In this document: piece by piece, positions 57,885-64,000 of the stretch
Position numbering within the stretch: the stretch's first letter is position 1
Layout: each line of letters starts with the position of its first letter
Assembly (NCBI RefSeq): GCF_900324485.2
Contig: NC_046640.1
Coordinates: 14,371,673-14,435,672, forward strand
Length of the DNA: 64,000 nucleotides
Reading direction: 5' to 3'
Source: Mastacembelus armatus
Taxonomy: Eukaryota; Chordata; Actinopteri; Synbranchiformes; Mastacembelidae
Position numbers and translations under genes: made by a program
Notes under the pieces: model-generated
The model's database searches: none
Seen by the model: the letters and a program-made list of their open reading frames with translations, nothing else
What the model was told of the DNA's origin: nothing

Positions 57885-60800
57885 ATGGTGCGCTCATATG
57901 AACAAGGGATCCCTGCCTGGGTCTATGTGGGCACCCTGCTCCTCTTTATCCACTTCCACTCTGTCACAGTTAGAGGAGGTAAGATATTAAATGGCATTAC
58001 TACAGTAGTTTGAATTGTTAGCTCTCAAAGAGTATTTTCACTTTTGCATCTTTTATATATCTTTCACAGCAAGAGAAGCTGTATTGTTCTATTTCTGTCC
58101 AGCTCCCCCCATACTGTTTGTGGATAGTAGGGCGCAGCATGAATTTGGTGCTCGTGCCCAGCCTCAGGGCAGGGGATGGGTATTTATCTATTCTACTCAT
58201 CGTGTCCTCATCTATCTGTCTGCTGGGTGCAGGAAAGACAGGCAAGTGCCTTTGCTGCCAGGCTTTGTGCCGCCTCAGTAATACATAGTGCCAGCACTGG
58301 AGGAAAGCTTTTTCACTACTTGAAAAAGATCTGACTTTGACTGATTTTAACCAAAGCTATTGAAGGCCACATTCCTCTGCTGTCAGATTAGATTTAATTT
58401 GACTTTCCTTGTGTGCACAGGCTCATCTATGTTTAGATTCTTAGGGACTGTGTATGTAATGTTTTATGTAATGTTTCCAGCTCTTCTTGGTTTGAGTAGA
58501 AGAAAATCTATATTCAAACTTTTTTGTCTAATTTAAGTTGATTTTTTTTCTCTTACAGCAGAAAAGAGCAAATTATGTAACAGATAGTAGATATAATGAA
58601 TTTGGTGATTTTCATTTGTCCATAGTGTGCCAGAATCACTTGTCAATACACACCCCCACATACTCCACCACGCTCAGCTGGCTCAGAGTGCTGGCTGGCT
58701 AATTGGAAAAAGATTACTTTGAAGTGGGGCCACTTGATTGTGGTAGAGAAATGAAGACTGTGAGGCATTCCAGGGAGCAAGTGTGCTCCCCCTGTATCTC
58801 ATTAAACCCCCAGTAACAGGCCAACAAGGCAGCTAATGCCTGTGGCAGTGCAGAATGGAAACAGCAGCTTGTCATGCTGAGTCTTTCATGTGTGATTCTC
58901 CAATATGTGTCTGTTGTACTTACTCTCAAGAGGGCCCAATGAACAGCCATCTGCAAAGTCAGGATTCTTTTCTGAGCACCTGCGTATTAGAGGTTTTCTG
59001 ATTCAGCCACCTGGCTTGTTGCTCATGTTCTTGAATAATTGAAATCTGAAGAACATAAGAATGTGCAAGTGTTTTTCATGACACATATTTGTTGGGGTTT
59101 AATCAGAGAGTTACAGAGTGCTTTTCCATGTCTTGCTGTGTCAAATCTGATTTAAGTTGTCAAACGAATGCACATGAATTTTGCTGTGAAGTCTTGTAGA
59201 GCTGTGTGCAAATTATAGTGCTGAAAATAAACAATAAGGAAGAACATGAATATGAAGCATTGTCTGAATTTAGTGATACCAAAAGCAATTTTACAGTTTG
59301 TTACACAAAAGCTAATACCATAACTGATGGCAAAAAGGGAACAAGAGAAATTTCTTCTGCATGTAAATAGTGATTATAGTTGGTTTTTGTCAGGTGTTGC
59401 AACTGTCTAGAATTTTGCTATTTCCACAGCTGCCCTGAAGCAAGAGGTTGCACTGGACAGTGGGGCCACAGTTCTGAATCACTCTATGAGTTTGGTGCAG
59501 CGTTTGGAGACACTGTTAGCCATGGGGAATGCCAGTGATGTAACTCTCCGGGTGCATACAATCAACACAGATGAGGTGAAGGTGATCCAGGCTCATAGCC
59601 TTGTCCTCACCCTGCAGAGTGACGTGTTTGAGGAACTGCTGCTCAGCCGCAATAACAGTGCTGTGGTTTTGAGGGAGACGCCTGATTGTGCAGCTGTCTT
59701 TGACAAGTTTGTCAGGTGAGAACGACTCAGGGTGTAACCATTTGTTCAGAGTTCGTCACATTTAATTAAATGAAAAACATTTTGCATTTTCTTTTTTTTC
59801 CCCGCAGGCATAAAATTTCCTTATTTTCAGAGTGTAGTATTCCTGCTCTAACTTTAAAACTTTCAGTTGCATTTTTATTTTCTCTCTCTTCAGTTGATCT
59901 AGGTCCATTGTGTCCAGATCAATGTTTAGCAGAGGGCCTAAAGCATGGCTCATTGTACTCTTGCAATATGTTGCAGCATTGCAGGTTCAAAGTCTTTACT
60001 CACCATTTTGTTTCTCTTCTTTTTGTTTGGAGAAGTACGATGCTCCATCTTATGAAATATTCTAAAATTACACCTGCTGTTTGAGGCTTACAATCAAATA
60101 TTGGACAGTGTGGGTTTCTTCAGTGACTCAGATGTGAGGAGGGAAAACAGCTTCAAAATATAATATGCCTCACAGGAAGATTGCCTTACATTCAGTGTTT
60201 TAAAAACTTTTTTAGATGACAGTTACACCTTTCTCCCTCCCACAGGTACCTGTATTGTGGTGACATCTCAGTGCGACTTGATCAGGCCATTTCTCTGCAT
60301 AAGCTGGCCAGTAAGTACCATGTGTGGGGCTTGCAACAGGGTCTGACTCAATATATGACCCAGCATCTCTCCAGTGATTCGCCCACTGGCCATGTAGTTG
60401 GTTGGTACAGCTATGCACTACAAATTGGGGACATGGCCCTGCGAGACAGCTGCCTGCAGTACCTGTCCTGGAACCTGTCTTCTGTGCTGCAGAGTGGAGA
60501 GTGGGGCTCCATCAGTGAAGACCTGCTCCTCTCTTTACTAAAGCGTTCTGACCTCATTCTGCAGAGTGAGCTGGAGCTATACGAGGCCCTGGAGGCCTGG
60601 ATTAACCAGAACCAGCCTGTCAGTATGACAGTGGAGACTGCCCTAAGGGCGGTTCGATATGGCATGATCCCTCCTCAACATCTCTTCCGTCTTCAGAAGC
60701 AATCCCCCCTCTTGCTGAAGTATTATGAATCTATCCGTGATCTCCTTTATCTAGCGTTTCAGTTTCATTCTGCTTCTCCTATTCAACTGGCCAAATACTT

Positions 60801-61320
60801 TGATGTCAACTGCAGTATTTTCACACCCCGTAACTACCTGTCTGCCTCCTGGGGTTCACCTTGGGTCATTAATAACCCCACCCGCGATGACCGCAGCTTT
60901 AGCTTTCAGACCCAGCTTGGGCCCAGTGGCCATGACTCTAGCAAGAGAGTGACATGGAATGCCCTATTCTCCCCTCGCTGGCTCCCACTGAGTGCCAGAT
61001 CAACATACACTGAGCTCGGTGCGATGCAGCCCACCCGCACAGAGGGAGGTCGACCTCGCATCATTATAACACCAGCAACTTCTAGTCCAGACTTTGCGGG
61101 TGTGAGTTTCCAGAAGACAGTAATTGTTATGGCAAGACAGCAAGGAAAAGTAGTGGTTCGCCATGTCTACAACTTCCACCAAAGCACAGAGGAGGCAGGG
61201 GATTTCCTGGTGGATGCTGACCTGCTGCGCCGTTCCTCAGAGTACTTAATTGACAGCTCCCTCTATTTGCACATTGTAATAAAACCTCTCTACCATACCC
61301 TTCTTGTTGCCAGAAAGTAA
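57885..61320 (+). CDS. btbd17: btbd17, secreted BTB/BACK/TRAF-like protein
   Basis: Three exons (57885-57978, 59430-59715, 60246-61320) give 484 residues against about 478 in human. Residues 1-31 include a signal peptide (VGTLLLFIHFHSVTV). A BTB domain follows (GNASDVTLRVHTINTDEVKV, DCAAVFDKFVRYLYCGD), then a BACK region (GWYSYALQIGDMALRDSCLQ, RSDLILQSELELYEALEAW, ALRAVRYGMIPP), and a TRAF-like C-terminus (PRNYLSASWGSPWVINNP, SFQTQLGPSGHDSS, VTWNALFSPRWLP, SFQKTVIV, FHQSTEEAGDFLVDADL). The family is related to galectin-3-binding protein. A signal peptide on a BTB protein is normal in this group. Exon phases are 1 and 2. AATAAA at 61513 follows the stop by about 190 bases. Human BTBD17 also neighbours GPRC5C. 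Confidence 0.95.
57979..59429. other. btbd17 intron 1
   Basis: Nothing coding seen. The open frame at 58015-58281 has no domain. Confidence 0.6.
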
Positions 61321-61571
61321 AGGCAGGAATTTGGTGTGGCCTCACCATTAGTTTTCCACCCTCCACCCACACAGTCACATGCACATATTCCAAAGTACAC
61401 TCATATCACAGCACGTGTTCATGTCAGCTCTGTGACACCTACATTGTTGCATTGTTGATTTATTTGTGTATTTTGTTGTCTTCCAGGAATTAAGTGAAGG
61501 GATGTCTGGTAAAATAAAGCACTAATAATGTAACAGTTCAACAGTTAGGACAAAAATGATGATGAGTATTT

Positions 61572-61706
61572 CCAGTGGCCATGACTCTAGCATGAGAGTG
61601 ACATGGAATGCCCTATTCTCCCCTCGCTGGCTCCCACTCAGTGCCAGATCAGCATACACTGAGCTTGGTGCGATGCAGCCCACCCGCACAGAGGGAGGTC
61701 GACCTC
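61572..61706 (+). pseudogene. duplicated fragment of btbd17 exon 3
   Basis: About 135 bases repeat btbd17 60923-61057 at a distance of 649 bases, with about four mismatches by eye. The copy still reads in frame (HDSSMRVTWNALFSPRWLPL), then meets a stop just past the homology. It lies beyond the btbd17 stop and its first poly(A) signal. AG directly before the copy (TATTTCCAG) looks like an acceptor by chance. It is a local segmental duplication, not a retrocopy, since it has no splice junction or tail. Confidence 0.85.
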
Positions 61707-62367
61707 AATCATAGTTTATCATAGCAATCATAGCAGAATAAAACTGTAGCTTTTAAAACTGGAGCTTTTATATATATATATACTTCACTGTACTGTATTT
61801 GTTCAGGATTTTTACAACCCAGCTGTTTGTTCCTTGAATTTATTAAAACTATGTGATGTTAATGTTTGCATAGGTGCTATAGAGTTTTTGCTTTAAAAAT
61901 ATTATTGCTATTTTATGCATTTATACATTTCAACATTTAGAAGAAAAAGAAGAATTACTTTATTAATCCACAAGGAAAAATTAAACTGTTACAGCAGTTA
62001 GAAGTTAGAAGTCAAATATAGATTTTTAGTTCATGAAACTTATATTTGCTGTTACATATGATTATATACCTGTTTGCTATTTACATACCAAAATGTGCTG
62101 TCCTATTACATTTGTTTACTGTAGTACAAGACACTGGACACTGCAATTGCAGACATTTTTTATTATTTATTGTTATACATTCATTCTATCTAGCCTTTAA
62201 CGTACCTGCACCTGTTTGTATTTTCATCCTAATATAAAACAGACTAATAAAAGATAAAGAGATAAAAAAAATCTGCCTGTGGTGGCGTGATTCGGAAAAC
62301 TGAAGATTCATATTTTTATTTATACAATACAATTAATAATTCTGAGAAAGCGGCACAGAGCGTGCAA
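61707..62367. other. intergenic region
   Basis: AT-rich sequence with further AATAAA signals (61738, about 62247). No gene seen. Confidence 0.5.
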
Positions 62368-62392
62368 ACTACATATCCCATGATGCGTAGCG
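62368..62392 (+). promoter_or_regulatory. ZNF143 (SBS)-type promoter motif
   Basis: ACTACATATCCCATGATGC followed by GTAGCG fits the long ZNF143/THAP11 site (ACTACA-2-TCCCA-2-ATGC-3-GCG) at every fixed position. A CRE-like TACGTCAT follows at 62405. Both mark a housekeeping-type promoter for the exon at 62735. Confidence 0.65.
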
Positions 62393-62734
62393 CGAGGAAG
62401 GAAATACGTCATTACGTTGTTGGAACCTTCAGCTGTCAGACTTTGGCCACCCAAAAAGTGCAGGTTTTGTTAGCAAAGTAACTCGAAGTGTACGAGACGC
62501 GCTGACTTTGTTGAAAGTTGTGCATTCGTCTACTAATCCATCTTTGAACGCGTGAGCTGGTGATTGAAGCACCGAGATTGCACGAAGACGAACCATCTTG
62601 TTTTAAACGCTGCTAGTTTTTGCACGACAAGCCAGCGATCCTGAGCGGGTGTAAGGGTAGATGCAGGGAGGGAGGGAGTAAAAAAAGGCAAAAGTCTTTG
62701 TGCTTCCCTTCCCCCTCATCATAGTAAAGGGGAA

Positions 62735-62753
62735 ATGTCTCTGTCCAAAGGAG
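62735..62753 (+). CDS. first coding exon of a gene continuing right, possibly map2k6
   Basis: ATGTCTCTGTCCAAAGGAG then GTAAGTG: encodes MSLSKG plus one base, with a strong donor. Human MAP2K6 begins MSQSKGKKRN and lies on 17q24, so map2k6 (p38 MAP kinase kinase 6) is a candidate, but six residues are too few to be sure. The CpG-rich 5'UTR from about 62.4 kb and the ZNF143-type motif support a real promoter here. Confidence 0.45.
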
Positions 62754-64000
62754 GTAAGTGGTTTTTACAAACCTTAAAGAAAAAATGAACTGTGCATATA
62801 TTTTTGAAATGTCGAGGTGCAGTTTGCGTGGAAGTATTTTGGCTAGCTGTGTTTGAGAAATGTAACCTTGCCAGGTGGAAAGCTGCATGTAAGAGGAGCA
62901 AAATGAAGCTAGCCAGCATATCTTTTCTGCTTTCTATCATTAAGTGAAGGGTCTAGACACCCGGGTGTCTGACGGTATTCATACCTGACCTGCTGATACC
63001 GCGCTCAGTAATAGTTTTTATTGTTAACATTTTAGCTAAATGGTCCCTTCCCTTAACTTCCCGTGCTGCGGTTAGCTAGCGCAGTTTTCCCGACAATAAA
63101 GGACTTTTGCCAGGCTGTAGTTATCAGCCGACTCGCCCCTGAGCTGGAAATTACTCTACAGACATTAGTTTCTCCCTTTCGACCACGTAAAGCACATTGG
63201 GACCACAGGTGTTTGTGTTTTTCGGCCTCCTGACTCATGACTCATCGATGTCGTTGAATCCTTTTGGTCTGACCAGTGTGTTAGCGCAAACATATTTTTA
63301 GTGCTGCGTCTATGAAATGTTTTTTTTTTTTTCCATAGTGGAAATTCCTTTATTTTTAAAACAGGCGGCGATGCCAAGGAACCAGGGTGCTATCACACAC
63401 TTGGCTTCTGCCCGTCAGTCACTGAGAGAGTGAGGCTGTTTTGTGTAATTACTGAACGCTGTTGAATAAAATACCCACCTTGGAAAAACCAAGGTCCTTC
63501 CTCTGCGTCACACACACACACAGAACATGATGGTGATGTCAATTTACATTTCAAGTTCACCGTTTGTGTTGTTACACAATCATACTAGCGTTACCATGGT
63601 CGGGAGTACACACTGTTTTGAGAGGGCTGTGTAGATTGGCTGGGTGCTGCTAAGGCAATCACAGCCTTTGGTCTACCATGGCATGTTTTGACTTGCAGCA
63701 CCAATACCTAGTGCAGCCTCTTTTTGTTTACACTTCACTGGCTGCAAGCACATAGTCCATAGCTCCTACACAGGTTCTGTGCTGTTATTATTTTGTGCAC
63801 CAGAGCAGGCCTGAGGGTTTCTTTTTTTCTGGTCACTGCAGAGAATTGTGTCTTCCCTGATCAGTGGTGGAGAGGGTCTGAGAGCTTCGCAAGTGCTGGT
63901 TATGGTATTGCTTCAGGCATGTTTGGAGATTGGGTTCTCCCTTACAGCACAGATAGGGAGGTGTGGAAGATTATCTGTGCATGAGTCATCGTTGTCTGTA
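62754..64000. other. first intron of the gene at the right edge
   Basis: GC-moderate near the exon, then ordinary sequence. No second coding exon is recognised before the window ends. Confidence 0.5.

Noticed and set aside
59770-60084. Plus-strand frame between btbd17 exons 2 and 3
   Set aside because: Intronic: the spliced protein matches the family across the flanking exons without it.

Overview
The window is vertebrate nuclear DNA, almost certainly from a bony fish. The evidence is small GT-AG introns, CA/GT microsatellites, teleost-type repeats (an RTE-like LINE, a tRNA-like SINE, a 5S-like repeat), and a clustered [V-V-J-C] immunoglobulin light-chain locus with V-12-RSS/J-23-RSS polarity. 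Nearly all recognisable host genes (aatk, tspan10, pde6g, ccdc137, gprc5c, btbd17) have human counterparts on chromosome 17q24-q25, so this is a conserved syntenic block in which a fish light-chain locus sits.

Layout. (1) 1-18.7 kb: the 5' part of aatk (LMTK1) on the minus strand. Three coding exons cover residues 1-110 (N-terminus, membrane anchor, start of the juxtamembrane region); the kinase exons lie beyond the left edge. (2) 21.4-34.3 kb: an immunoglobulin light-chain locus, best read as the teleost sigma/L2 isotype. Two tandem minus-strand units of about 4.6-5.0 kb each hold VA, VB, J and C, and a third VA-VB pair lies in the opposite orientation beyond the C end without J or C. All six V segments are open, each with a leader exon and a 12-RSS; both J segments have a 23-RSS; both C exons are intact. 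(3) 34.6-35.9 kb: a damaged RTE-like LINE. (4) 37.5-39.5 kb: a four-exon minus-strand gene for a small secreted protein I cannot name. (5) 42.6-43.9 kb: tspan10 (TspanC8 tetraspanin). (6) 44.5-45.1 kb: a pde6g-like gene that has lost a splice donor and the inhibitory C-terminus, probably a pseudogene. (7) 47.2-49.2 kb: ccdc137. (8) 52.6-54.4 kb: gprc5c on the minus strand. (9) 57.9-61.3 kb: btbd17, followed by a duplicated piece of its own last exon. (10) 62.4-64 kb: a CpG-type promoter with a ZNF143-type motif and a 19-base first coding exon, possibly map2k6.

The genes do not form one pathway. The functional unit is the Ig locus: RAG recombination can join the minus-strand V segments to J by deletion, and the plus-strand V pair only by inversion. 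The most notable observations are an inverted heptamer inside every V 12-RSS, a block duplicated 3' of each C exon, a shared palindrome in the J-C introns, the decayed pde6g, a long (TG)n tract directly abutting the aatk exon 3 acceptor, and the unrecognised secreted gene. All splice sites were read by eye; no database search was run.
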